From: Osmia lignaria lignaria
Taxonomy: Eukaryota > Arthropoda > Insecta > Hymenoptera > Megachilidae
NCBI RefSeq assembly: GCF_051020975.1
Contig: NW_027478165.1
Location: forward strand, 9,392,001-9,456,000
Length of the DNA stretch: 64,000 bases
Direction of reading: 5' to 3'
In this document: positions 23,613 to 35,848 of the stretch, in pieces
How positions within the stretch are numbered: position 1 is the stretch's first letter
Layout of the letters: each line of letters opens with the position of its first letter
The notes under the pieces: generated by a model
The model's input: the letters and a program-made list of their open reading frames with translations, nothing else
The model's database searches: none
What the model was told of the DNA's origin: nothing
Program-made: the position numbers and the translations under genes

Positions 23613-26188
23613 GATCAGAAGCGTAGTTTTCGAGATATATCGAGATATTTAAAAGTTCCGAAGCCGCACCAACATAATAGAGATACAGAAACACCGTGGC
23701 CCCTTTCTTTGAGATAACTCTGCACTAGTGCGAGCCGCAAATGCCACTTCCAGCTTAGCTGTGCAGAAGAAGAACAACAAGAAGAAGAAATATCTCGAAA
23801 TATGTCCGTCAGGCCACTTCCCTTGAGATAAATCTGCAAATATCTCGGAAACGAAGCGAGCTATGGCAAAATGTTAAGAGACGTTTTTTGTAGAGAATTA
23901 TGTTTCCTACAATTTATGTTCTATGATATTTTTTGATCAGAAGCGTAGTTTTCGAGATATATCGAGATATTTAAAAGTTCCGAAGCCGCACCAACATAAT
24001 AGAGATACAGAAACACCGTGGCCCCTCTCTTTGAGATAACTCTGCACTATTGCGAGCTGCAAATGCCACTTCCAGCTTAGCTGTGCAGAAGAAGAACAAC
24101 AAGAAGAAGAAATATCTCGAAATATGTCCGTCAGGCCCCTTCCCTTGAGATAAATCTGCAAATATCTCGGAAACGAAGCGAGCTATGGCAAAATGTCTAG
24201 AGACCTTTCTTGTAGAGAATTAAGTTTCCTACTTTCGATGTAGTATGATATTTTTTGATCAGATGCGTAGTTCTCGAGATATATCAAGATATTTAAAAGT
24301 TCCGAAGCCGCACCAACATAATAGAGATACAGAAACATCGTGGCCCCTTTCTTTGGGATAACTCTGCACTATTGCGAGCTGCAAATGCCACTTCCAGCGT
24401 AGCTGTGCAGAGGAAGAACAACACGAAGAAGAAATATCTCGAAATATGTCCGTCAGGCCAGTTCCTTTGAGCTGAATCTGCAAATATCTCGGAAACGAAG
24501 CGAGCTATGGCAAAATGTTAAGAGACGTTTTTTGTAGAGAATTATGTTTCCTACAATTTATGTTCTATGATATTTTTTGATCAGAAGCGTAGTTTTCGAG
24601 ATATATCGAGATATTTAAAAGTTCCGAAGACGCACCAACATAATAGAGATACAGAAACACCGTGGCCCCTTTCTTTGAGATAACTGTGCACCAGTGCGAG
24701 CCGCAAATGCCACTTCCAGCTTAGCTGTGCAGAAGAAGAACAACAAGAAGAAGAAATATCTCGAAATATGTCCGTCAGGCCCCTTCCCTTGAGATATATC
24801 TGCAAATATCTCGGAAACGAAGCGAGCTATGGCAAAATGTTAAGAGACCGTTTTTGTAGAGAATTATGTTTCCTACTTTTTATGTTCTATGATATTTTTT
24901 GATCAGACGCGTAGTTCTCGAGATATATCAAGATATTTAAAAGTTCCGAAGCCGCACCAACATAATAGAGATACAGAAACACCGTGGCCCCTTTCTTTGA
25001 GATAACTCTGCACTATTGCGAGCTGTAAATGCCACTTCCAGCTTAGCTGTGCAGAAGAAGAACAACAAGAAGAAGAAATATCTCGAAATATGTCCGTCAG
25101 GCCCCTTCCCTTGAGATATATCTGCAAATATCTCGGAAACGAAGCGAGCTATGGCAAAATGTTAAGAGACCTTTTTTGTAGAGAATTATGTTTCCTACAA
25201 TTTATGTTCTATGATATTTTTTGATCAGAAGCGTAGTTTTCGAGATATATCGAGATATTTAAAAGTTCCGAAGCCGCACCAACATAATAGAGATACAGAA
25301 ACACCGTGGCCCCTTTCTTTGAGATAACTCTGCACTAGTGCGAGCTGCAAATGCCACTTCCAGCTTAGCTGTGCAGAAGAAGAACAACAAGAAGAAGAAA
25401 TATCTCGACATATGTCCGTCAGGCCCCTTCCCTTGAGATAAATCTGCAAATATCTCGGAAACGACGCGAGCTATGGCAAAATGTTAAGCGACCTTTTTTG
25501 TAGAGAATTAAGTTTCCTACTTTTTATGTTCTATGATATTTTTTGATCAGATGCGTAGTTCTCGAGATATATCAAGATATTTAAAAGTTCCGAAGCCGCA
25601 CCAACATAATAGAGATACAGAAACACCGTGGCCCCTTTCTTTGAGATAACTCTGCACTATTGCGAGCTGCAAATGCCACTTCCAGCTTAGCTGTGCAGAA
25701 GAAGAACAACAAGAAGAAGAAATATCTCGAAATATGTCCGTCAGGCCCCTTCCCTTGAGATAAATCTGCAAATATCTCGGAAACGAAGCGAGCTATGGCA
25801 AAATGTTTAGAGACCTTTCTTGTAGAGAATTAAGTTTCCCACTTTTTATGTAGTATGATATTTTTTGATCAGATGCGTAGTTCTCGAGATATATCAAGAT
25901 ATTTAAAAGTTCCGAAGCCGCACCAACATAATAGAGATACAGAAACACCGTGGCCCCTTTCTTTGAGATAACTCTGCACTATTGCGAGCTGTAAATGCCA
26001 CTTCCAGCTTAGCTGTGCAGAAGAAGAACAACAAGTAGAAGAAATATCTCGAAATATGTCCGTCAGGCTCCTTCCCTGGAGATATATCTGCAAATATCTC
26101 GGAAACGAAGCGAGCTATGGCAAAATGTTAAGAGACCTTTTTTGTAGAGAATTATGTTTCCTACAATTTATGTTCTATGATATTTTTT
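23613..26188. repeat. Higher-order repeat copy 3 (8 monomers)
   Basis: The first unit is a hybrid of members 1 and 3: its leader reads TTCTATGAT as in member 1, and its 3' half has GGCCACTTCCC as in member 3. Members 4-10 follow. Compared 2,576 bp to the left (21,037-23,612), the differences I noticed are the member 3 leader, C25409 where copy 2 has A, and T26036 where copy 2 has A. The block is otherwise the same by eye. Confidence 0.85.
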
Positions 26189-28764
26189 GATCAGAAGCGT
26201 AGTTTTCGAGATATATCGAGATATTTAAAAGTTCCGAAGCCGCACCAACATAATAGAGATACAGAAACACCGTGGCCCCTTTCTTTGAGATAACTCTGCA
26301 CTAGTGCGAGCCGCAAATGCCACTTCCAGCTTAGCTGTGCAGAAGAAGAACAACAAGAAGAAGAAATATCTCGAAATATGTCCGTCAGGCCCCTTCCCTT
26401 GAGATAAATCTGCAAATATCTCGGAAACGAAGCGAGCTATGGCAAAATGTTAAGAGACCTTTTTTGTAGAGAATTAAGTTTCCTACTTTTTATGTTCTAT
26501 GATATTTTTTGATCAGATGCGTAGTTCTCGAGATATATCAAGATATTTAAAAGTTCCGAAGCCGCACCAACATAATAGGGATACAGAAACACCGTGGCCC
26601 CTTTCTTTGAGATAACTCTGCACTAGTGCGAGCCGCAAATGCCACTTCCAGCTTAGCTGTGCAGAAGAAGAACAACAAGAAGAAGAAATATCTCGAAATA
26701 TGTCCGTCAGGCCACTTCCCTTGAGATAAATCTGCAAATATCTCGGAAACGAAGCGAGCTATGGCAAAATGTTAAGAGACGTTTTTTGTAGAGAATTATG
26801 TTTCCTACAATTTATGTTCTATGATATTTTTTGATCAGAAGCGTAGTTTTCGAGATATATCGAGATATTTAAAAGTTCCGAAGCCGCACCAACATAATAG
26901 AGATACAGAAACACCGTGGCCCCTCTCTTTGAGATAACTCTGCACTATTATGAGCTGCAAATGCCACTTCCAGCTTAGCTGTGCAGAAGAAGAACAACAA
27001 GAAGAAGAAATATCTCGAAATATGTCCGTCAGGCCCCTTCCCTTGAGATAAATCTGCAAATATCTCGGAAACGAAGCGAGCTATGGCAAAATGTCTAGAG
27101 ACCTTTCTTGTAGAGAATTAAGTTTCCTACTTTTGATGTAGTATGATATTTTTTGATCAGATGCGTAGTTCTCGAGATATATCAAGATATTTAAAAGTTC
27201 CGAAGCCGCACCAACATAATAGAGATACAGAAACATCGTGGCCCCTTTCTTTGGGATAACTCTGCACTATTGCGAGCTGCAAATGCCACTTCCAGCTTAG
27301 CTGTGCAGAGGAAGAACAACACGAAGAAGAAATATCTCGAAATATGTCCGTCAGGCCAGTTCCTTTGAGCTGAATCTGCAAATATCTCGGAAACGAAGCG
27401 AGCTATGGCAAAATGTTAAGAGACGTTTTTTGTAGAGAATTATGTTTCCTACAATTTATGTTCTATGATATTTTTTGATCAGAAGCGTAGTTTTCGAGAT
27501 ATATCGAGATATTTAAAAGTTCCGAAGACGCACCAACATAATAGAGATACAGAAACACCGTGGCCCCTTTCTTTGAGATAACTGTGCACCAGTGCGAGCC
27601 GCAAATGCCACTTCCAGCTTAGCTGTGCAGAAGAAGAACAACAAGAAGAAGAAATATCTCGAAATATGTCCGTCAGGCCCCTTCCCTTGAGATATATCTG
27701 CAAATATCTCGGAAACGAAGCGAGCTATGGCAAAATGTTAAGAGACCGTTTTTGTAGAGAATTATGTTTCCTACTTTTTATGTTCTATGATATTTTTTGA
27801 TCAGACGCGTAGTTCTCGAGATATATCAAGATATTTAAAAGTTCCGAAGCCGCACCAACATAATAGAGATACAGAAACACCGTGGCCCCTTTCTTTGAGA
27901 TAACTCTGCACTATTGCGAGCTGTAAATGCCACTTCCAGCTTAGCTGTGCAGAAGAAGAACAACAAGAAGAAGAAATATCTCGAAATATGTCCGTCAGGC
28001 CCCTTCCCTTGAGATAAATCTGCAAATATCTCGGAAACGAAGCGAGCTATGGCAAAATGTTAAGCGACCTTTTTTGTAGAGAATTAAGTTTCCTACTTTT
28101 TATGTTCTATGATATTTTTTGATCAGATGCGTAGTTCTCGAGATATATCAAGATATTTAAAAGTTCCGAAGCCGCACCAACATAAAAGAGATACAGAAAC
28201 ACCGTGGCCCCTTTCTTTGAGATAACTCTGCACTATTGCGAGCTGCAAATGCCACTTCCAGCTTAGCTGTGCAGAAGAAGAACAACAAGAAGAAGAAATA
28301 TCTCGAAATATGTCCGTCAGGCCCCTTCCCTTGAGATAAATCTGCAAATATCTCGGAAACGAAGCGAGCTATGGCAAAATGTTTAGAGACCTTTCTTGTA
28401 GAGAATTAAGTTTCCCACTTTTTATGTAGTATGATATTTTTTGATCAGATGCGTAGTTCTCGAGATATATCAAGATATTTAAAAGTTCCGAAGCCGCACT
28501 AACATAATAGAGATACAGAAACACCGTGGCCCATTTCGGTGAGATAACTCTGCACTAGTGCGAGCTGCAAATGCCACTTCCAGCTTAGCTGTGCAGAAGA
28601 AGAACAACAAGAAGAAGAAATATCTCGAAATATGTCCGTCAGGCCACTTCCCTTGAGATAAATCTGCAAATATCTCGGAAACGAAGCGAGCTATGGCAAA
28701 ATGTTAAGAGACCTTTTTTGTAGAGAATTAAGTTTCCTACTTTTTATGTTCGATGATATTTTTT
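26189..28764. repeat. Higher-order repeat copy 4 (8 monomers)
   Basis: The order is member 1, a 2/3 hybrid, 4, 5, 6, a 7/8 hybrid, 9, and a unit that begins like 10. The 2/3 hybrid (26,511) has AATAGGGATAC from member 2 and GGCCACTTCCC with ACGTTTTTTG from member 3. The 7/8 hybrid (27,799) starts GACGCGTAG and ends with the TTAAGCGACC tail of member 8. The last unit (28,443) starts with the TTTCCCACTT leader of member 10 but switches to CCATTTCGGTGAG, otherwise seen only in the unit at 30,053. Confidence 0.82.
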
Positions 28765-31700
28765 GATCAGATGCGTAGTTCTCGAGATATATCAAGATAT
28801 TTAAAAGTTCCGAAGCCGCACCAACATAATAGAGATACAGAAACACCGTGGCCCCTTTCTTTGAGATAACTCTGCACTATTGCGAGCTGTAAATGCCACT
28901 TCCAGCTTAGCTGTGCAGAAGAAGAACAACAAGAAGAAGAAATATCTCGAAATATGTCCGTCAGGCCCCTTCCCTTGAGATATATCTGCAAATATCTCGG
29001 AAACGAAGCGAGCTATGGCAAAATGTTAAGAGACCTTTTTTGTAGAGAATTATGTTTCCTACAATTTATGTTCTATGATATTTTTTGATCAGAAGCGTAG
29101 TTTTCGAGATATATCGAGATATTTAAAAGTTCCGAAGCCGCACCAACATAATAGAGATACAGAAACACCGTGGCCCCTTTCTTTGAGATAACTCTGCACT
29201 AGTGCGAGCTGCAAATGCCACTTCCAGCTTAGCTGTGCAGAAGAAGAACAACAAGAAGAAGAAATATCTCGAAATATGTCCGTCAGGCCCCTTCCCTTGA
29301 GATAAATCTGCAAATATCTCGGAAACGAAGCGAGCTATGGCAAAATGTTAAGCGACCTTTTTTGTAGAGAATTAAGTTTCCTACTTTTTATGTTCTATGA
29401 TATTTTTTGATCAGATGCGTAGTTCTCGAGATATATCAAGATATTTAAAAGTTCCGAAGCCGCACCAACATAAAAGAGATACAGAAACACCGTGGCCCCT
29501 TTCTTTGAGATAACTCTGCACTATTGCGAGCTGCAAATGCCACTTCCAGCTTAGCTGTGCAGAAGAAGAACAACAAGAAGAAGAAATATCTCGAAATATG
29601 TCCGTCAGGCCCCTTCCCTTGAGATAAATCTGCAAATATCTCGGAAACGAAGCGAGCTATGGCAAAATGTTTAGAGACCTTTCTTGTAGAGAATTAAGTT
29701 TCCCACTTTTTATGTAGTATGATATTTTTTGATCAGATGCGTAGTTCTCGAGATATATCAAGATATTTAAAAGTTCCGAAGCCGCACCAACATAATAGAG
29801 ATACAGAAACACCGTGGCCCCTTTCTTTGGGATAACTCTGCACTATTGCGAGCTGCAAATGCCACTTCCAGCTTAGCTGTGCAGAAGAAGAACAACAAGA
29901 AGAAGAAATATCTCGAAATATGTCCGTCAGGCCCCTTCCCTTGAGATAAATCTGCAAATATCTCGGAAACGAAGCGAGCTATGGCAAAATGTTAAGCGAC
30001 CTTTTTTGTAGAGAATTAAGTTTCCTACTTTTTATGTTCTATGATATTTTTTGATCAGATGCGTAGTTCTCGAGATATATCAAGATATTTAAAAGTTCCG
30101 AAGCCGCACCAACATAATAGAGATACAGAAACACCGTGGCCCATTTCGGTGAGATAACTCTGCACTAGTGCGAGCTGCAAATGCCACTTCCAGCTTAGCT
30201 GTGCAGAAGAAGAACAACAAGAAGAAGAAATATCTCGAAATATGTCCGTCAGGCCACTTCCCTTGAGATAAATCTGCAAATATCTCGGAAACGAAGCGAG
30301 CTATGGCAAAATGTTAAGAGACCTTTTTTGTAGAGAATTAAGTTTCCTACTTTTTATGTTCGATGATATTTTTTGATCAGATGCGTAGTTCTCGAGATAT
30401 ATCAAGATATTTAAAAGTTCCGAAGCTGCACCAACATAATAGAGGTACAGAAACACCGTGGCCTCTTTCTTTGAGATAACTCTGCACTATTGCGAGCTGC
30501 AAATGCCGCTTCGAGCTTAGCTGTGCAGAAGAAGAACAACAAGAAGAAGAAATATCTCGAAATATATCCGTCAGGCCCCTTCCCTTGAGATAAATATGCA
30601 AATATCTCGGAAACGAAGCGAGCTATGGCAAAATGTTAAGAGACCTTTTTTGTAGAGAATTAAGTTTCCTACTTTTTATCTTCTATAATATTTTTTGATC
30701 AGATGCGTAGTTCTCGAGATATATCAAGATATTTAAAAGTTCCGAAGCCGCACCAACATAATAGAGATACAGAAACACCGTGGCCCCTCTCTTTGAGATA
30801 ACTCTGCACTATTGCGAGCTGCAAATGCCACTTCCAGCTTAGCTGTGCAGAAGAAGAACAACAAGAAGAAGAAATATCTCGAAATATGTCCGTCAGACCC
30901 CTTCCCTTGAGATGAATCTGCAAATATCTCGGAAACGAAGCGAGCTATGGCAAAATGTTAAGAGACCTTTTTTGTAGAGAATAATGTTTCCTACAATTTA
31001 CGATCTAAGATATTTTTTGATCAGAAGCGTAGTTTTCGAGATATATCGAGATATTTAAAAGTTCCGAAGCCGCACCAACATAATAGAGATACAGAAACAC
31101 CGTGGCCCCTTTCTTTGAGATAACTCTGCACTATTGCGACCTGCAAATGCCACTTCCAGCTCAGCTGTGCAGAAGAAGAACAACAAGAAGAAGAAATATC
31201 TCGAAATATGTCCGTCAGGCCCCTTCCCTTGAGATAAATCTGCAAATATCTCGGAAACGAAGCGAGCTATGGCAAAATGTTAAGAGACCTTTTTTGTAGA
31301 GAATTATGCTTCCTACAATTTATGTTCTATGATATTTTTTGATCAGAAGCGTAGTTTTCGAGATATATCGAGATATTTAAAAGTTCCGAAGCCGCACCAA
31401 CATAATAGAGATACAGAAACACCGTGGCCCCTTTCGTTGAGATAACTCTGCACTAGTGCGAGCCGCAAATGCCACTTCCAGCTTAGCTGTGCAGAAGAAG
31501 AACAACAAGAAGAAGAAATATCTTGAAATATGTCCGTCAGGCCCCTTCCCTTGAGATAAATCTGCAAATATCTCGGAAACGAAGCGAGCTATGGCAAAAT
31601 GTTAAGAGACCTTTTTTGTAGAGAATTAAGTTTCCTACTTTTTATGTTCTATGATATTTTTTGATCAGATGCGTAGTTCTCGAGATATATCAAGATATTT

Positions 31701-32950
31701 AAAAGTTCCGAAGCCGCACCAACATAATAGAGATACAGAAACACCGTGGCCCCTTTCTTTGAGATAACTCTGCACTATTGCGAGCTGCAAATGCCACTTC
31801 CCGCTTAGCTGTGCAGAGGAAGAACAACAAGAAGAAGAAATATCTCGAAATATGTCCGTCAGGCCAGTTCCTTTGAGCTGAATCTGCAAATATCTCGGAA
31901 ACGAAGCGATCTATGGCAAAATGTTAAGAGACGTTTTTTGTAGAGAATTATGTTTCCTACAATTTATGTTCTATGATATTTTTTGATCAGAAGCGTAGTT
32001 TTCGAGATATATCGAGATATTTAAAAGTTCCGAAGCCGCACCAACATAATAGGGATACAGAAACACCGTGGCCCCTTTCTTTGAGATAACTCTGCACTAG
32101 TGCGAGCCGCAAATGCCACTTCCAGCTTAGCTGTGCAGAAGAAGAACAACAAGAAGAAGAAATATCTCGAAATATGTCCGTCAGGCCCCTTCCCTTGAGA
32201 TAAATCTGCAAATATCTCGGAAACGAAGCGAGCTATGGCAAAATGTTGAGAGACCTTTTTTGTAGAGAATTAAGTTTCCTACTTTTCATGTTCTATGATA
32301 TTTTTTGATCAGATGCGTAGTTCTCGAGATATATCAAGATATTTAAAAGTTCCGAAGCCGCACCAACATAATAGAGATACAGAAACACCGTGGCCCCTTT
32401 CTTTGAGATAACTCTGCACTATTGCGAGCCGCAAATGCCACTTCCAGCTTAGCTGTGCAGAGGAAGAACAACAAGAAGAAGAAGTATCTCGAAATATGTC
32501 CGTCAGGCCCGTTCCTTTGAGCTGAATCTGCAAATATCTCGGAAACGAAGCGAGCTATGGCAAAATGTTAAGATACGTTTTTTGTAGAGAATTATGTTTA
32601 CTACAATTTATGTTCTATGATATTTTTTGATCAGAAGCGTAGTTTTCGAGATATATCGAGATATTTAAAAGTTCCGAAGCCGCACCAACATAATAGAGAT
32701 ACAGAAACACCGTGGCCCCTTTCTTTGAGATAACTCTGCACTATTGCGAGCTGGAAATGCCACTTCCAGTTTAGCTGTGCAGAAGAAGAACAACAAGAAG
32801 AAGAAATATCTCGAAATATGTCCGTTAGGCCCCTTCCCTTCAGATAAATCTGCAAATATCTCGGAAACGAAGCGAGCTATGGCAAAATGTTAAGAGACCT
32901 TTTTTGTAGAGAATTAAGTTTCCTACTTTTCAGGTTCTATGATATTTTTT
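28765..32950. repeat. Mixed zone after the higher-order repeat
   Basis: Thirteen monomers. Units at 29,087, 29,409 and 29,731 resemble members 8, 9 and 10 (TTAAGCGACC, CATAAAAGAG, TTTCCCACTT leader). The unit at 30,375 has GAAGCTGCACC, AGAGGTACAG and GGCCTCTTTC, shared with 1,395 and with the pair at 37,137-37,780. The unit at 31,019 has GCGACCTGC, which returns at 35,849, 37,781 and 50,646. Units at 31,663 and 32,307 use the AGTTCCTTTGAGCTG or CGTTCCTTTGAGCTG ending. Confidence 0.8.
32751..32769. repeat. CTGGAA-TTCCAG stem variant
   Basis: Here CTGGAA, a 7-base spacer ATGCCAC, and TTCCAG form a perfect 6-bp stem. Most monomers have CTGCAA or CTGTAA and cannot pair fully. The same state, followed by TTTAGCTG, marks a subfamily found repeatedly from 32,629 to the right end, for example in units starting at 36,171, 39,698, 40,020, 41,952, 46,460, 51,290, 52,578 and 60,627. 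I saw no copy with both changes in the left half. Confidence 0.75.
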
Positions 32951-35848
32951 GATCAGATGCGTAGTTTTCGAGATATATCGAGATATTTAAAAGTTCCGAA
33001 GCCGCACCAACATAATAGAGATACAGAAACACCGTGGCCCCTTTCTTTGAGATAACTCTGCACTAGTGAGAGCCGCAAATGCCACTTCCAGCTTAGCTGT
33101 GCAGAAGAAGAACAACAAGAAGAAGAAATATCTCGAAATATGTCCGTCAGGCCCCTTCCCTTCAGATAAATATGCAAATATCTCGGAAACAAAGCGAGCT
33201 ATGGCAAAATGTTAAGAGACCTTTTTTGTAGAGAATTAAGTTTCCTACTTTTTATGTTCTATGATATTTTTTGATCAGATGCGTAGTTCTCGAGATATAT
33301 CAAGATATTTAAAAGTTCCGAAGCCGCACCAACATAATAGAGATACAGAAACACCGTGGCCCCTTTCTTTGAGATAACTCTGCACTATTGCGAGCTGTAA
33401 ATGCCACTTCCAGCTTAGCTGTGCAGAAGAAGAACAACAAGAAGAAGAAATATCTCGAAATATGTCCGTCAGGCCCCTTCCCTTGAGATATATCTGCAAA
33501 TATCTCGGAAACGAAGCGAGCTATGGCAAAATGTTAAGAGACCTTTTTTGTAGAGAATTATGTTTCCTACAATTTATGTTCTATGATATTTTTTGATCAG
33601 AAGCGTAGTTTTCGAGATATATCGAGATATTTAAAAGTTCCGAAGCCGCACCAACATAATAGAGATACAGAAACACCGTGGCCCCTTTCTTTGAGATAAC
33701 TCTGCACTAGTGAGAGCCGCAAATGCCACTTCCAGCTTAGCTGTGCAGAAGAAGAACAACAAGAAGAAGAAATATCTCGAAATATGTCCGTCAGGCCCCT
33801 TCCCTTGAGATAAATATGCAAATATCTCGGAAACGAAGCGAGCGATGGCAAAATGTTAAGAGACCTTTTTTGTAGAGAATTAAGTTTCCTACTTTTTATG
33901 TTCTATGATATTTTTTGATCAGATGCGTAGTGCTCGAGATATATCAAGATATTTAAAAGTTCCGAAGCCGCACCAACATAATAGAGATACAGAAACACCG
34001 TGGCCCCTTTCTTTGAGATAACTCTGCACTAGTGAGAGCCGCAAATGCCACTTCCAGCTTAGCTGTGCAGAAGAAGAACAACAAGAAGAAGAAATATCTC
34101 GAAATATGTCCGTCAGGCCAGTTCCTTTGAGCTGAATCTGCAAATATCTCGGAAACGAAGCGATCTATGGCAAAATGTTCAGAGACGTTTTTTGTAGAGA
34201 ATTATGTTTCCTACAATTTATGTTCTATGATATTTTTTGATCAGAAGCGTAGTTTTCGAGATATATCGAGATATTTAAAAGTTCCGAAGCCGCACCAACA
34301 TAATAGGGATACAGAAACACCGTGGCCCCTTTCTTTGAGATAACTCTGCACTAGTGCGAGCCGCAAATGCCACTTCCAGCTTAGCTGTGCAGAAGAAGAA
34401 CAACAAGAAGAAGAAATATCTCGAAATATGTCCGTCAGGCCCCTTCCCTTGAGATAAATCTGCAAATATCTCGGAAACGAAGCGAGCTATGGCAAAATGT
34501 TGAGAGACCTTTTTTGTAGAGAATTAAGTTTCCTACTTTTCATATTCTATGATATTTTTTGATCAGATGCGTAGTTCTCGAGATATATCAAGATATTTAA
34601 AAGTTCCGAAGCCGCACCAACATAATAGAGATACAGAAACACCGTGGCCCCTTTCTTTGAGATAACTCTGCACTAGTGAGAGCCGCAAATGCCACTTCCA
34701 GCTTAGCTGTGCAGAAGAAGAACAACAAGAAGAAGAAATATCTCGAAATATGTCCGTCAGGCCCCTTCCCTTGAGATAAATATGCAAATATCTCGGAAAC
34801 GAAGCGAGCTATGGCAAAATGTTAAGAGACCTTTTTTGTAGAGAATTAAGTTTCCTACTTTTTATGTTCTATGATATTTTTTGATCAGATGCGTAGTTCT
34901 CGAGATATATCAAGATATTTAAAAGTTCCGAAGCCGCACCAACATAATAGAGATACAGAAACACCGTGGCCCCTTTCTTTGAGATAACTCTGCACTATTG
35001 CGAGCTGTAAATGCCACTTCCAGCTTAGCTGTGCAGAAGAAGAACAACAAGAAGAAGAAATATCTCGAAATATGTCCGTCAGGCCCCTTCCCTTGAGATA
35101 TATCTGCAAATATCTCGGAAACGAAGCGAGCTATGGCAAAATGTTAAGAGACCTTTTTTGTAGAGAATTATGTTTCCTACAATTTATGTTCTATGATATT
35201 TTTTGATGAGAAGCGTAGTTTTCGAGATATATCGAGATATTTAAAAGTTCCGAAGCCGCACCAACATAATAGAGATACAGAAACACCGTGGCCCCTTTCT
35301 TTGAGATAACTCTGCACTAGTGAGAGCCGCAAATGCCACTTCCAGCTTAGCTGTGCAGAAGAAGAACAACAAGAAGAAGAAATATCTCGAAATATGTCCG
35401 TCAGGCCCCTTCCCTTGAGATAAATATGCAAATATCTCGGAAACGAAGCGAGCTATGGCAAAATGTTAAGAGACCTTTTTTGTAGAGAATTAAGTTTCCT
35501 ACTTTTTATGTTCTATGATATTTTTTGATCAGATGCGTAGTGCTCGAGATATATCAAGATATTTAAAAGTTCCGAAGCCGCACCAACATAATAGAGATAC
35601 AGAAACACCGTGGCCCCTTTCTTTGAGATAACTCTGCACTAGTGAGAGCCGCAAATGCCACTTCCAGCTTAGCTGTGCAGAAGAAGAACAACAAGAAGAA
35701 GAAATATCTCGAAATATGTCCGTCAGACCCCTTCCCTTGACATGAATCTGCAAATATCTCGGAAACGAAGCGAGCTATGGCAAAATGTTAAGAGACCTTT
35801 ATTGTAGAGAATAATGTTTCCTACAATTTACGTTCTAAGATATTTTTT
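32951..35848. repeat. Local subfamily marked by GTGAGAGCC
   Basis: Units at 32,951, 33,595, 33,917, 34,561, 35,205 and 35,527 have ACTAGTGAGAGCC where others have ACTAGTGCGAGCC. I saw this change nowhere else. The units starting 33,273, 33,595 and 33,917 recur five monomers (1,610 bp) later at 34,883, 35,205 and 35,527, including TAGTGCTCGAG in the third. The ends of the third pair differ: AGTTCCTTTGAGCTG against CCCTTGACATG. This is a young local expansion. Confidence 0.83.
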
